Below, piece by piece: positions 55,780 to 64,000 of a DNA stretch of 64,000 nt. Location: NCBI RefSeq assembly GCF_029051685.1, contig NZ_JAACFT010000015.1, positions 1 to 64,000 on the forward strand. The letters run 5' to 3'. Both the position numbers and the translations under genes were made by a program. This DNA is from Bradyrhizobium sp. CSA207 (GTDB taxonomy: Bacteria; Pseudomonadota; Alphaproteobacteria; Rhizobiales; Xanthobacteraceae). How positions within the stretch are numbered: the first letter of the stretch is position 1; each line of letters opens with the position of its first letter. Below the pieces are notes generated by a model. It was given only the letters and a program-made list of their open reading frames with translations, had not been told where the DNA came from and did no database searches.

Positions 55780-57120
55780 ATGCCCATCAACATCCTGATG
55801 CCCGCTCTTTCGCCGACGATGGAGAAGGGCAACCTCGCCAAGTGGCTGAAGAAGGAAGGCGACAAGGTCAAATCCGGCGACGTCATCGCCGAGATCGAGA
55901 CCGACAAGGCGACCATGGAGGTCGAGGCGATCGACGAAGGCACGATCGCCAGGATCCTGGTGCCCGAGGGCACGCAGGATGTCCCGGTCAATGACGTGAT
56001 CGCGGTGCTGGCCGGCGAAGGCGAGGATGTGAAGGCCGCGAGCGCCGGGGCTGCCAAGCCAAGCGCCTCGGCTGCGCCGCCCAAAGCCGCTGAAGCTCCT
56101 GCCGCACCGGCACCGGCTGCTCCGAAAGCGCCGCCTGCGCCGGCATCCGCGCCGCAGGCCGCCGCACCGGCCGCGCAGGGCAACGGCCACGCCGGCCGGG
56201 TGTTCTCCTCACCGCTGGCGCGCCGTCTCGCCAAGGAATCCGGCATCGATGTTGCGATGGTGGCCGGCACCGGCCCGCATGGCCGCGTGGTGGCACGCGA
56301 CGTCGAGCAGGCCAAGTCCGGCAAGGGTCTCAAGGCGCCCGCCGCAGCCCCGTCCGCGGCGCCCTTGATCGCGCCGACCATGTCGGACAAGCAGATCCTT
56401 TCGCTGTTCGAGCCCGGCTCCTACGAGGTCGTCCCGCATGACGGCATGCGCCGCACCATCGCACAGCGCCTGACCGCCTCGATCCAGAACGTCCCGCACT
56501 TCTACCTCACCATCGACTGCGACATCGGCAAGCTGCTCGCCGCCCGCGAGGAGATCAATGCGGCTGCTCCCAAGGACAAGGAGAAGAAGCCGCTCTACAA
56601 GATCTCGGTCAACGACTTCGTCATCAAGGCGATGGCGGTCGCGCTGCAGAAGATCCCGAACTGCAATGTGAGCTGGACCGAATCCGGCATGGTCAAGCAC
56701 CACCATTCTGACGTCGGCGTTGCGGTCGCGATGCCCGGTGGCCTGATCACGCCGATCATCCGCAAGGCCGAGACCAAGACGCTGTCGACCATCTCCAACG
56801 AGATGAAGGATTTTGCGGCGCGGGCGCGCTCGCGCAAGCTGAAGCCGGAAGAATACCAGGGCGGCACCACCGCGGTCTCCAACCTCGGCATGTTCGGCAT
56901 CAGCCACTTCACCGCCGTGATCAACCCGCCGCAAGCGACCATCCTCGCGGTCGGCACCAGCGAGGAGCGCCCCATCGCGCGCGGCGGCAAGATCGAGATC
57001 GCGCACATGATGAGCGTGACCTTGTCCTGCGATCACCGCGCCATCGACGGCGCGCTCGGCGCCGAATTGATCGGCGCCTTCAAGCAGCTGATCGAAAATC
57101 CAGTCATGATGATGGTCTGA
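55780..57120 (+). CDS. pdhC: Dihydrolipoamide acetyltransferase (pyruvate dehydrogenase E2)
   Basis: 446 residues. Lipoyl domain 1-80 (lysine in EIETDKATMEVEAIDEG), Ala/Pro linker (about 85-135), and peripheral subunit-binding domain (about 142-180, VFSSPLARRLAKESGIDVAM). The catalytic domain (about 215-446) has the active-site motif SCDHRAIDGALGAELIGAF. It forms the core of the complex and makes acetyl-CoA. The start is 62 bases after the deaminase stop, with GAGG upstream. The only lipoyl-bearing E2 in the window. Confidence 0.98.
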   Translation: MPINILMPALSPTMEKGNLAKWLKKEGDKVKSGDVIAEIETDKATMEVEAIDEGTIARILVPEGTQDVPVNDVIAVLAGEGEDVKAASAGAAKPSASAAPPKAAEAPAAPAPAAPKAPPAPASAPQAAAPAAQGNGHAGRVFSSPLARRLAKESGIDVAMVAGTGPHGRVVARDVEQAKSGKGLKAPAAAPSAAPLIAPTMSDKQILSLFEPGSYEVVPHDGMRRTIAQRLTASIQNVPHFYLTIDCDIGKLLAAREEINAAAPKDKEKKPLYKISVNDFVIKAMAVALQKIPNCNVSWTESGMVKHHHSDVGVAVAMPGGLITPIIRKAETKTLSTISNEMKDFAARARSRKLKPEEYQGGTTAVSNLGMFGISHFTAVINPPQATILAVGTSEERPIARGGKIEIAHMMSVTLSCDHRAIDGALGAELIGAFKQLIENPVMMMV

Positions 57121-57141
57121 CGCGCGGTAGAGGGGGCAACG

Positions 57142-57375
57142 TTGCATGTCCGTACCCGCTGGCCATGGATGTCGCTGCTGCTTGGAGCTGTCGTCGCGCT
57201 CAACCCGATTGGGCTCGATTTTCTTTACTCCGCGTTCTTTGCCGGTGAACAACTGGCACGGAACATCGCCCGGCCTATCGTGCTGATTGCCTTGGCCGTG
57301 ATGGCTTTGGCGACGATGCTCGAATGGCTGGTGAGGTTTTTTCTGATCAAGCGCCGCGCCCGCGGCGCCCCTTGA
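57142..57375 (+). CDS. Small two-helix membrane protein between pdhC and lpdA
   Basis: 77 residues from TTG 57142 (AGGGGG five bases upstream). Two hydrophobic stretches (MSLLLGAVVALNPIGLDFLY; IVLIALAVMALATMLEWLVR) end in a basic tail (KRRARGAP). No family recognised. It starts 21 bases after the pdhC stop and ends 18 bases before lpdA, so it is co-transcribed with the dehydrogenase genes. Real start could be ATG 57169, losing part of the first helix. Confidence 0.7.
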   Translation: MHVRTRWPWMSLLLGAVVALNPIGLDFLYSAFFAGEQLARNIARPIVLIALAVMALATMLEWLVRFFLIKRRARGAP

Positions 57376-57393
57376 GTTGAACCGGGAGCCCGC

Positions 57394-58815
57394 ATGGCCG
57401 ACACATCCTTCGACGTCATCATCATCGGGTCCGGCCCCGGCGGCTATGTCACCGCGATCCGCGCCGCGCAGCTCGGCCTCAAGACCGCGATCGTCGAAAA
57501 ATCCTATCTCGGCGGCATCTGCCTGAACTGGGGCTGCATCCCGACCAAGGCGTTGCTGCGTTCGGCCGAGATCTATCACTACATGCAGCATGCCAAGGAT
57601 TACGGCCTGTCGGCGGAGAAGGTCTCGTTCGATCCGAAGGCTGTGGTGCAGCGCTCGCGCGGCGTCTCGAAGCGGCTGAACGACGGCGTCGGCTTCCTGA
57701 TGAAGAAGAACAAGGTCAGCGTGATCTGGGGCGCCGCTTCGATCGATGCACCCGGCAAGGTCACCGTGAAGAAGTCTGACGTCGAGGGGCCGAAGGGCGC
57801 GCTGGGCGAGGGCAGCTACCAGGCCAAACACATCATCGTCGCGACAGGCGCGCGGCCGCGCGTGTTGCCGGGGCTTGAGCCCGACAAGAAGCTGATCTGG
57901 ACCTATTTCGAGGCGATGGTCCCAGAGCGGATGCCAAAGTCGCTGCTGGTCGTCGGCTCCGGCGCGATCGGCATCGAGTTCGCCTCGTTCTTCCACACCA
58001 TGGGCTCCGACGTCACTGTGGTCGAGGTGCTGCCGCAGATCCTGCCCGTCGAGGATGCCGAGATCGCCGGCCTCGCGCGAAAGCGGCTGGAGAAGCAGGG
58101 CATCAAGATCATGTCCTCGACCAAGGTGACCAAGCTGGAGAAGAAGGCCGACAGCGTCGTCGCCACCATTGACGACAGCAAGGGCAAGCCGGTCACGACC
58201 GAGTTCGAGCGCGTGATCTCTGCCGTCGGCGTCGTCGGCAACATCGAGAATCTCGGCCTCGAAAAGCTCGGCGTCAAAACCGACCGCGACTGTATCGTGA
58301 TCGACGGCTACGGCAAGACCAACGTGCCCGGCATCTACGCCATCGGCGACGTCGCAGGTCCCCCGATGCTCGCCCACAAGGCCGAGCATGAGGGCGTGAT
58401 CTGCGTCGAGGCGATCAAGGGCCTGCATCCGCATCCCATGGACAAGAACCTGATCCCGGGCTGCACCTATTGCCAGCCGCAGGTCGCCTCGGTCGGCCTC
58501 ACCGAAGCCAGGGCCGAGGAGAACGGCCGGGAAATCCGCGTGGGCCGCTTCCCCTTCGTCGGCAACGGCAAGGCCATTGCGCTCGGCGAGGACCAGGGCC
58601 TGGTCAAGGTGATCTTCGACAAGAAGACCGGGCAGCTGCTCGGCGCGCATATGGTCGGCGCAGAGGTGACCGAGCTGATACAGGGCTACGTCGTGGCGAT
58701 GAACCTGGAGACCACGGAAGAAGAGCTGATGCATACGGTCTTCCCGCATCCGACCTTGTCGGAGATGATGAAGGAAGCCGTGCTAGATGCCTATGGAAGG
58801 GTGTTGAATATTTGA
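57394..58815 (+). CDS. lpdA: Dihydrolipoamide dehydrogenase (E3)
   Basis: Reoxidises dihydrolipoamide with FAD and NAD+. 473 residues. The FAD loop is VIIIGSGPGGYVTAIRAAQL, the redox disulfide lies in GGICLNWGCIPTKALLRSAE, the NAD loop is VVGSGAIGIEFASFF, the second FAD motif is GIYAIGDVAGPPMLAHKAEH, and the C-terminal catalytic His-Glu region is HTVFPHPTLSEMMKE. It ends the pdh cluster and is followed 10 bases later by a palindromic repeat. Confidence 0.98.
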   Translation: MADTSFDVIIIGSGPGGYVTAIRAAQLGLKTAIVEKSYLGGICLNWGCIPTKALLRSAEIYHYMQHAKDYGLSAEKVSFDPKAVVQRSRGVSKRLNDGVGFLMKKNKVSVIWGAASIDAPGKVTVKKSDVEGPKGALGEGSYQAKHIIVATGARPRVLPGLEPDKKLIWTYFEAMVPERMPKSLLVVGSGAIGIEFASFFHTMGSDVTVVEVLPQILPVEDAEIAGLARKRLEKQGIKIMSSTKVTKLEKKADSVVATIDDSKGKPVTTEFERVISAVGVVGNIENLGLEKLGVKTDRDCIVIDGYGKTNVPGIYAIGDVAGPPMLAHKAEHEGVICVEAIKGLHPHPMDKNLIPGCTYCQPQVASVGLTEARAEENGREIRVGRFPFVGNGKAIALGEDQGLVKVIFDKKTGQLLGAHMVGAEVTELIQGYVVAMNLETTEEELMHTVFPHPTLSEMMKEAVLDAYGRVLNI

Positions 58816-58825
58816 CCACCGCCGT

Positions 58826-58899
58826 CATTGCGAGCGAAGCAAAGCAATCCAGAGACTTTCCGCGGAGGCAGTCTGGATTGCTTCGCTTCGCTCGCAATG
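58826..58899. repeat. Intergenic palindrome, CATTGCGAGCGAAGC type
   Basis: Two long arms (58826-58853 and 58872-58899, one mismatch) surround an 18-base centre, forming a stable stem-loop after lpdA. The CATTGCGAGCGAAGC core is a widespread dispersed element in Bradyrhizobium and Rhodopseudomonas. It probably also helps end the pdh transcript. Confidence 0.8.
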
Positions 58900-58943
58900 A
58901 TGAGCAGAGAGAGCCGTTTGCAAAATAAGAAGGAAACCACCCC

Positions 58944-60185
58944 ATGCACGACAACGACAACCTCACCATCGAACGCCCGACCTTCGTCACCCATCTCGAA
59001 TGCGCGATGGAAGGCGACCGCTACGCCGCCGACGAGGTCCACAATCTCTCCAAGGCCGGAAAGCCGCTGCTGGTCCGCTATGACCTCGGCGGCGTGAAGA
59101 AGGCGCTGACCAAGGATGCGCTCAGCCACCGGCCCGCCGACATGTGGCGCTACCGCGAGCTTTTGCCGGTGCGCAAATGCAAGGACATCGTCTCGCTCGG
59201 CGAGGTCACCACGCCCCTGATCCGGCTGCCCAAGCTTTCGCGCACACTCGGCGGCGGCGAGATCATCGTCAAGGACGAAGGCCGGCTGCCGACCGGCTCG
59301 TTCAAGGCACGCGGCCTGGTGATGGCGGTGTCTATGGGCAAGGCGCTCGGCATCAGGCACATGGCGATGCCGACCAACGGCAATGCCGGCGCGGCGCTGG
59401 CGGCCTACGCGACGAGCTGCGGCGTCAAGACTACGATTTTCTGCCCGGCCGATACGCCGGAGGTGAATGTCAGCGAGATCGAGCTGCAGGGCGCGACCGT
59501 CTACCGCGTCAACGGCTATATCGACGATTGCGGCAAGATCGTCGGCGAGGGCAAGGCGAAAGTTGGCTGGTTCGACACCTCGACCTTGAAGGAGCCGTAC
59601 CGGATCGAAGGCAAGAAGACCATGGGCCTCGAGCTCGCCGAGCAGCTCGGCTGGGACGTGCCCGACGTGATCTTCTATCCGACCGGTGGCGGCACCGGCC
59701 TGATCGGGATGTGGAAGGCTTTCGATGAGCTCGAGAAGATTGGCTTCATCGGCGCGAAGCGCCCGCGCATGGTCGCGGTGCAGGCCTCCGGCTGCGCGCC
59801 GATGGTGCGCGCCTATGAGGCCGGCACCGAGCATGCGACGCGCTGGGAGGACGCCCACACCATCGCCTCCGGCATCCGCGTGCCGCAGGCGATCGGCGAT
59901 TTCCTGATCCTGCGCGCGGTGCGGCAGAGCAAGGGTTTTGCCATCGCCGTCGATGACGACAAGATCTCGTCTGCGTTGAACGAGGTCGCGCGCGAGGAGG
60001 GGCTGCTGCTGTGTCCCGAAGGCGCCGCGACTTATGCAGCCTACAAGGACAGCCTCGCCGACGGCCGCGTCAGCAAGACCGACCGCGTCTTGCTGTTCAA
60101 CTGCGCCACTGGCCTGAAGTACCCGCTCCCGCCGGTCACGCGCACGCTCGACCGCCACAAGCCGATCGATTACACGCAGTTTTAG
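58944..60185 (+). CDS. Threonine synthase (PLP-dependent)
   Basis: Makes threonine from O-phosphohomoserine. 413 residues of fold type II. The PLP lysine lies in KDEGRLPTGSFKARGLVMAV, the phosphate-binding loop is TGGGTGLIGMWKAF, and the asparagine motif is PTNGNAGAALAAYA. The N-terminal domain (CAMEGDRYAADEVHNLSKAG) resembles plant/archaeal-type threonine synthase rather than E. coli ThrC. A threonine dehydratase-like activity is a less likely alternative. It stands alone after the repeat, with AGGAAA upstream. Confidence 0.88.
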   Translation: MHDNDNLTIERPTFVTHLECAMEGDRYAADEVHNLSKAGKPLLVRYDLGGVKKALTKDALSHRPADMWRYRELLPVRKCKDIVSLGEVTTPLIRLPKLSRTLGGGEIIVKDEGRLPTGSFKARGLVMAVSMGKALGIRHMAMPTNGNAGAALAAYATSCGVKTTIFCPADTPEVNVSEIELQGATVYRVNGYIDDCGKIVGEGKAKVGWFDTSTLKEPYRIEGKKTMGLELAEQLGWDVPDVIFYPTGGGTGLIGMWKAFDELEKIGFIGAKRPRMVAVQASGCAPMVRAYEAGTEHATRWEDAHTIASGIRVPQAIGDFLILRAVRQSKGFAIAVDDDKISSALNEVAREEGLLLCPEGAATYAAYKDSLADGRVSKTDRVLLFNCATGLKYPLPPVTRTLDRHKPIDYTQF

Positions 60186-60277
60186 CGCGGCAATTCGTTA
60201 CGAACGATCCCTCTTCCCTATGCGGGGAGAGGGCAAAAATAAGCAAAAATAGGAATGACATCGCTGGGGAGAAGACA

Positions 60278-61249
60278 ATGAAGAAGGCCGTCTGGGCTGC
60301 GCTGATCGGTGTTCTTGCTGTCACAAGCGCCGCGCGCGCCGATGATTATCCTTCACATCCCATCACTATCATCGTGCCCTTCGCCGCCGGCGGACCGTCG
60401 GACGCGATGGCGCGCGTGCTTGCCGAGCGGATGCGGACGGCGCTCGGCCACCCCCTGATGATCGAGAACGTCACCGGCGCCGGCGGCTCGATCGGCGTCG
60501 GCCGCGCCGTGCATTCGCCGCCCGACGGCTACACGATCAGCTTCGGCCATCTCGGCACCCATGTCGCCAACGGTGCCGTCTACAAGCTCAACTTCGATCT
60601 CGTTGCCGATCTCGAGCCGGTGGTGCTGTTGCCGAGCAATCCGATGATCGTGGTCAGCAAGAACGCCGTGCCCGCGACCTCGCTCAAGGAGCTGATTGGC
60701 TGGCTCAAGGCACGACCGTCGCCCGCGACCGCCGGCACCGCCGGCGCAGGCTCCGGCAGCCACATCGCCGGCGTCTATTTCGAGAGCGTCACCGGCATCA
60801 AGCTGCAATACGTGCCGTATCGCGGCACCGCCCCTGCATTGAACGATCTGATCGCCGGCCAGATCGACGTCATCGTCGACCAGACCTCCAACTCCATCAG
60901 CCAGGTCCGCGCCGGCACCATCCGCGCCTACGCCATCAGCGACGACAAGCGTCTTGCATCCGCACCGGAGATTCCGACCGCGGAGGAGGCCGGGCTGAAA
61001 GGCTTCAACATGGTGCTGTGGTCGGGCCTGTGGGTGCCGAAGGGCACGCCGAAGGAGATCGTGACCAAGCTCAATGCCGCCGCTGTGGAGGCGCTGAACG
61101 ATCCCGCCGTGAGGAAGCAGCTCGAGAGCCAGGGCCTGGAGATGACGCCGCAGGATCAACTCACGCCCGAAGCGCTCGGCACCCGCCAGAAGGCCGAGAT
61201 CGCGAAATGGTGGCCAATCATCAAGGCCGCGAACATCAAGGTGGATTGA
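60278..61249 (+). CDS. Tripartite tricarboxylate transporter substrate-binding protein (Bug/TctC)
   Basis: 323 residues with a Sec signal (MKKAVWAALIGVLAVTSAAR) and the Bug-family pattern: YPSHPITIIVPFAAGGPSDA, ENVTGAGGSIGVGRAVHSPP, and LQYVPYRGTAPALNDLIAGQ with VDQTSNSISQVRAGTIRAYA. These periplasmic proteins bind carboxylates for TctAB membrane partners, but many, as here, are orphans with no tctAB nearby. GGGGAGAAG precedes ATG 60278. Ligand unknown. Confidence 0.92.
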   Translation: MKKAVWAALIGVLAVTSAARADDYPSHPITIIVPFAAGGPSDAMARVLAERMRTALGHPLMIENVTGAGGSIGVGRAVHSPPDGYTISFGHLGTHVANGAVYKLNFDLVADLEPVVLLPSNPMIVVSKNAVPATSLKELIGWLKARPSPATAGTAGAGSGSHIAGVYFESVTGIKLQYVPYRGTAPALNDLIAGQIDVIVDQTSNSISQVRAGTIRAYAISDDKRLASAPEIPTAEEAGLKGFNMVLWSGLWVPKGTPKEIVTKLNAAAVEALNDPAVRKQLESQGLEMTPQDQLTPEALGTRQKAEIAKWWPIIKAANIKVD

Positions 61250-61316
61250 AGCGGAAGGCGCCTTCGTTTGCGGCTAGACCGACTTCATCGCCGCGAGCAG
61301 GCTCGGCGCTGGTGTA

Positions 61317-61703
61317 TCACGTCTCGGCTTCACCGGACCTCGACAGGGCCGTCTCCAGACATTGAATCAGAGCCGGCGTGGCAAACGGTTTCGCTAGAAA
61401 GCAGATGGCACCAGCCTCGATCGCGCGCTCGCGCACGGCATCGTCGGGAAATGCCGTCACGAAGATGAACGGCGTGTGACGACCGAGGCGGCGCATATGC
61501 ATCAACAGATCAACACCGCTCATGGCCGACATCTGCACGTCCGCGATGACGCAGGACGTCGTGTCCAGTTCGGCCGATTGGAGAAATTCGTGAGCGGAGC
61601 CAAAGATGCAGACCGTGTATCCCCGCGACGTCAGGAGATTGTTCGTCGCAAGGCGGACGGACAGATCGTCGTCAATGACGGAAATAACCGAAGGGATTGA
61701 CAA
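61317..61703 (-). CDS. Single-domain response regulator (receiver only)
   Basis: 128 residues of receiver fold: acidic pocket in VISVIDDDLSVRLATNNLL, phospho-acceptor Asp in VIADVQMSAMSGVDLLMHM, conserved Thr and Lys in FIFVTAFPDDAV and FLAKPFATPALIQ. No output domain. I place the start at TTG 61703 because AGGAG stands 8 bases upstream; reading further 5' gives an unlikely proline/glycine extension. It lies downstream of the FixJ-type regulator and probably acts as a phosphate shuttle or sink for the same kinase. Confidence 0.87.
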   Translation of the reverse strand: MSIPSVISVIDDDLSVRLATNNLLTSRGYTVCIFGSAHEFLQSAELDTTSCVIADVQMSAMSGVDLLMHMRRLGRHTPFIFVTAFPDDAVRERAIEAGAICFLAKPFATPALIQCLETALSRSGEAET

Positions 61704-61790
61704 GATAATCGCTCCTGATCGGGGAGCCGCGGGCCGCGGCACCGCCGCCTTTGGGAAAATGGGCTCCTGGAGCGAGCTTGGAAAGCATAC

Positions 61791-62462
61791 TTAGGTTTGC
61801 ACATTTCCTTTGGTGCATGGGATTCCGAGCGTCTCGGTCATTCTGACGAGATCGGCCAATGATTTCGCGCCCATCTTTCGCATGATCTGCCCGCGATAGA
61901 TCTTGACGGTAATCTCAGCCAATCCAAGCTCGGCGGCGACCTGCTTGTTCATCAGGCCGGACGCGACCAGGACGAGGATGTCGCGCTGACGCTCCGTCAG
62001 GCCTTCGAACCGGGACCGCACGCCTGACATCGACTTCTCGGCATCGCGCCGCTTGCGATCCCGTTCGATGGCAGCCTGGACCGCATCCAGTATGTCCTGG
62101 TCTCGCACCGGCTTGGTCAGAAAATCGATGGCCCCGCTCTTCATCGCCCTAACGGTCATGGGAATATCGCCGTGACCGGTGATGAAGATGATTGGGGTGT
62201 GGATGCTGGCCTTCGCGAGGTCCGCCTGGAGGTCGAAGCCACTCGAGCCCGGCAGACGGATGTCGAGCACCATGCAGCTGGGGACCGCCGGCGGCTTGGC
62301 ATCCATGATCTCGGCCGCCGAACCGAAGGCCTCGACTCTGAGCCCGACTGATTGAAAGAGGTTGGTGAGCGCACGGCGCATGGACGGATCGTCATCGACG
62401 ATCAGGACGATCGGATCATCAGCGCTCGCGTGCGCCGGCGTCGGGTTGGCGTGGTCGGTCAC
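61791..62462 (-). CDS. FixJ/NarL-type response regulator with LuxR-like HTH
   Basis: 223 residues: a FixJ-like receiver (about 18-130; Asp in CMVLDIRLPGSSGFDLQ, Thr in FITGHGDIPMTVRAMKSG, Lys in FLTKPVRDQDIL). A LuxR-type HTH follows (about 155-215, GLTERQRDILVLVASGLMNK). GTG 62462 overlaps the kinase stop by 4 bases, so the pair is coupled. The output promoter is unknown; relatives control oxygen-, redox- or carboxylate-related genes. Confidence 0.94.
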   Translation of the reverse strand: MTDHANPTPAHASADDPIVLIVDDDPSMRRALTNLFQSVGLRVEAFGSAAEIMDAKPPAVPSCMVLDIRLPGSSGFDLQADLAKASIHTPIIFITGHGDIPMTVRAMKSGAIDFLTKPVRDQDILDAVQAAIERDRKRRDAEKSMSGVRSRFEGLTERQRDILVLVASGLMNKQVAAELGLAEITVKIYRGQIMRKMGAKSLADLVRMTETLGIPCTKGNVQT

Positions 62463-64000
62463 GACATATCCTCGTGCGGCAAGGGCAGGGTAATCTGGAA
62501 TGTTGCGCCGCTCCCCTCATTTGGAAATGCCGAAAGACGACCCGCGTGGGCCTCGATGATCGATCGGCAAATCGACAGCCCCATTCCCAGGCCGCCCGAC
62601 TTTGTGGTGAAGAAAGGTGTGAAGATGCGCTCTGTCGCGTCGTTGCCAAGGCCGACACCGTGATCCATCACAGTAAGGAGCAGGCGGCCGTGGCCATCCT
62701 CGCCTACCTGACTGGAGCGGATCGCCAGCTCGCGCGGGCGGTCGGTGTTGGCCTGCATGGCCTCGATCCCGTTCATGACGAGATTGATCAGCACCTGCTG
62801 CAGCTGGATCCGATCGCCGCAGACTCTGGGCAGACTGGACGCCAGCTCCATTCGCACCGAGACGGCATGAGTGGCAAGCTCGCGCCGAACGAGGGTCACC
62901 GTCTCCCTCACGACCTGGTTGATGTCGAGTGGAACCATCTCGATCTCGGTCTTCTTCGCTAGCGCCCTGATCCGGTGGATCACCTCGCTGGCCCGATTGG
63001 CGTCCTCGACGATCCATTCCACAGAACGGCGCGCGGAACCCAGTTCGGCCGGTTCGCGGTCGAGCCATCCGATGCAGGCGTCTGCATTGGAGATCACGGC
63101 TGCAAGCGGCTGATTGATTTCGTGGGCTATCGAGGCGGTGAGTTCGCCAAGCATCGTGACTCGCGTGACATGGGCGAGTTCGGCTTGCGCCTTGCGCAGC
63201 GCTTCTTCGGTCTGCTCGGCGCGGACCGCCGCCGTCACATCGGTACTGACGCCACGATAGCCGAGAAAATTGCCGTTCGCATCGTGGAAGGGCTTGCCGC
63301 TGGTGCGTACGTAAATCGGAGATCCGTTGCGATCCCTGCTGCGGTAAACCAGGTCGCGAAACGGAAGATGTGCGTCGATCGCCGCGCGATGCTGCTCCCA
63401 CTTCTCAGGCTCGAGCTCGGCATCGGGGGGAATGTCCCAACGGGTCAGGCCAATCAAGCCCGTCGGCACGGCACTGGCGGTATCGGCGTGCTCCGATATA
63501 TGCGTGATACGGTGATCCGGCCCGGTCTCCCAAAACCAGTCCGATGCGGTTTCGGCATAATCGCGGAATCGCTGCTCGGATTGCTTGAGCTCGTCAAAGG
63601 CCTTTTGCAGCGCTTCCTTTGCGGCGAACCGCTCGGTGACATCCACGTGCGTACCGATAATTTCCATCACATCGCCGTCGCCACCTATGACGGGATGTCC
63701 CTCTGTATGGACGCGTCTTATCGACCCATCCGGACGCACAATCCGAAAATCAATTTCGAAGGGCTGTCTTTGCTGGATTGCCAGACGTTCCATGTCAGCA
63801 ACCCGTCCAAAGTCTTCGGAGGGGATCCGCTGTTGGAAAGCCCGTGCTGATAAATCGACCTGGTCCGGGTCAAATCCGAACAAGCGGTAGAGTTCAGACG
63901 ATCGGTAAGCAAACTCCTGGCGACGCACGTCCCAGGCCCAGCTGCTCGTATGGCTGAGGCGTTGGGCTTCGGCCAGATAGGCTTCACTGCGACGCAGCCT
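62459..64000 (-). CDS. PAS-domain sensor histidine kinase (5' end outside window)
   Basis: The frame is open from the right edge, so the N-terminus is missing; 513 residues are visible. Two PAS domains are seen: one near SSELYRLFGFDPDQVDLSAR, another at about residues 155-265 (SDWFWETGPDHRITHISEHA). HisKA with the phospho-acceptor histidine in GELTASIAHEINQPLAAVIS and HATPase (N-box NLVMNGIEAMQAN; G2 GLGMGLSICRSIIE) follow. No membrane helix is visible in the part shown. This is the FixL/DctB-like ThDP-free soluble kinase layout common in Bradyrhizobium. It forms a unit with the response regulator and the receiver protein. Confidence 0.9.
   Translation of the reverse strand, partial: RLRRSEAYLAEAQRLSHTSSWAWDVRRQEFAYRSSELYRLFGFDPDQVDLSARAFQQRIPSEDFGRVADMERLAIQQRQPFEIDFRIVRPDGSIRRVHTEGHPVIGGDGDVMEIIGTHVDVTERFAAKEALQKAFDELKQSEQRFRDYAETASDWFWETGPDHRITHISEHADTASAVPTGLIGLTRWDIPPDAELEPEKWEQHRAAIDAHLPFRDLVYRSRDRNGSPIYVRTSGKPFHDANGNFLGYRGVSTDVTAAVRAEQTEEALRKAQAELAHVTRVTMLGELTASIAHEINQPLAAVISNADACIGWLDREPAELGSARRSVEWIVEDANRASEVIHRIRALAKKTEIEMVPLDINQVVRETVTLVRRELATHAVSVRMELASSLPRVCGDRIQLQQVLINLVMNGIEAMQANTDRPRELAIRSSQVGEDGHGRLLLTVMDHGVGLGNDATERIFTPFFTTKSGGLGMGLSICRSIIEAHAGRLSAFPNEGSGATFQITLPLPHEDMS

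Noticed and set aside
56209..58749. 846-codon open frame antisense to pdhC and lpdA
   Set aside because: It spans the intergenic gaps of a well-supported operon and shows no recognisable domain. Shadow frame.

Overview
The window looks like a chromosomal segment of a Bradyrhizobium-type alphaproteobacterium (Nitrobacteraceae). The evidence is high GC content, a familiar Bradyrhizobium housekeeping backbone (gltA, gltX, comEC, lexA, moeA, moaC, trpC, trpD, ppiD-like, tpiA, secG, pyrG, kdsA, eno, ftsB-like, pdhABC, lpdA), an alphaproteobacterial LexA box (GTTC-N7-GTTC), and intergenic palindromes of the kind scattered through these genomes. This assignment rests on recognition of protein and gene-order patterns, not on a database search. 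No rRNA, tRNA, CRISPR array, insertion sequence or prophage was found.

Layout. 1-2.1 kb: a sugar-type ABC binding protein (cut by the window edge) behind a ROK repressor with a palindrome at its start. 2.2-9 kb: gltA and gltX on the minus strand, divergent from a glutaminyl-tRNA synthetase (glnS), then a second glutamine synthetase. 9-16.3 kb: small stress or unknown genes, an MHS-type transporter, comEC, and two decayed genes. 16.4-22.5 kb: lexA, moeA, small ORFs, a YihX-like phosphatase with an FMN-dependent hydroxy-acid oxidase, and a CtpA-type protease. 22.5-30 kb: a Cache-PAS-GGDEF-EAL regulator, an interrupted Flp pilin behind a consensus sigma-54 promoter, then the compact ppiD-trpD-trpC-moaC unit. 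30-38.9 kb: tpiA, secG, pyrG, kdsA, interrupted by a two-component system with a phospholipid-methyltransferase-like gene. 39-44.3 kb: a glutaminase fused to STAS and cyclic-nucleotide-binding domains behind a sigma-54-like promoter, a membrane protein/HlyD pair, queF and a beta-propeller lyase-like protein. 44.4-60.2 kb: eno, two oxidoreductases, an FtsB-like gene, an accessory block (methyltransferase, GAF/Fis regulator, aldehyde dehydrogenase), the pyruvate dehydrogenase cluster with small extra genes inside it, and threonine synthase. 60.2-64 kb: a Bug/TctC binding protein and a histidine kinase/response-regulator/receiver group cut by the right edge.

Functional themes. Core carbon flow (triose isomerase, enolase, pyruvate dehydrogenase, citrate synthase) is interleaved with nitrogen and glutamine functions: glutamine synthetase paralogue, GlnRS, GluRS and a regulated glutaminase. 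Two sigma-54-type promoters (upstream of the glutaminase and of the pilin) hint at nitrogen or RpoN control. Four small accessory genes each carry a single disabling lesion (in-frame stop at 7206 and 25616, frameshift near 15050 and 16237) while all long housekeeping genes are intact. This fits recent decay of dispensable genes, although isolated sequencing errors cannot be excluded.
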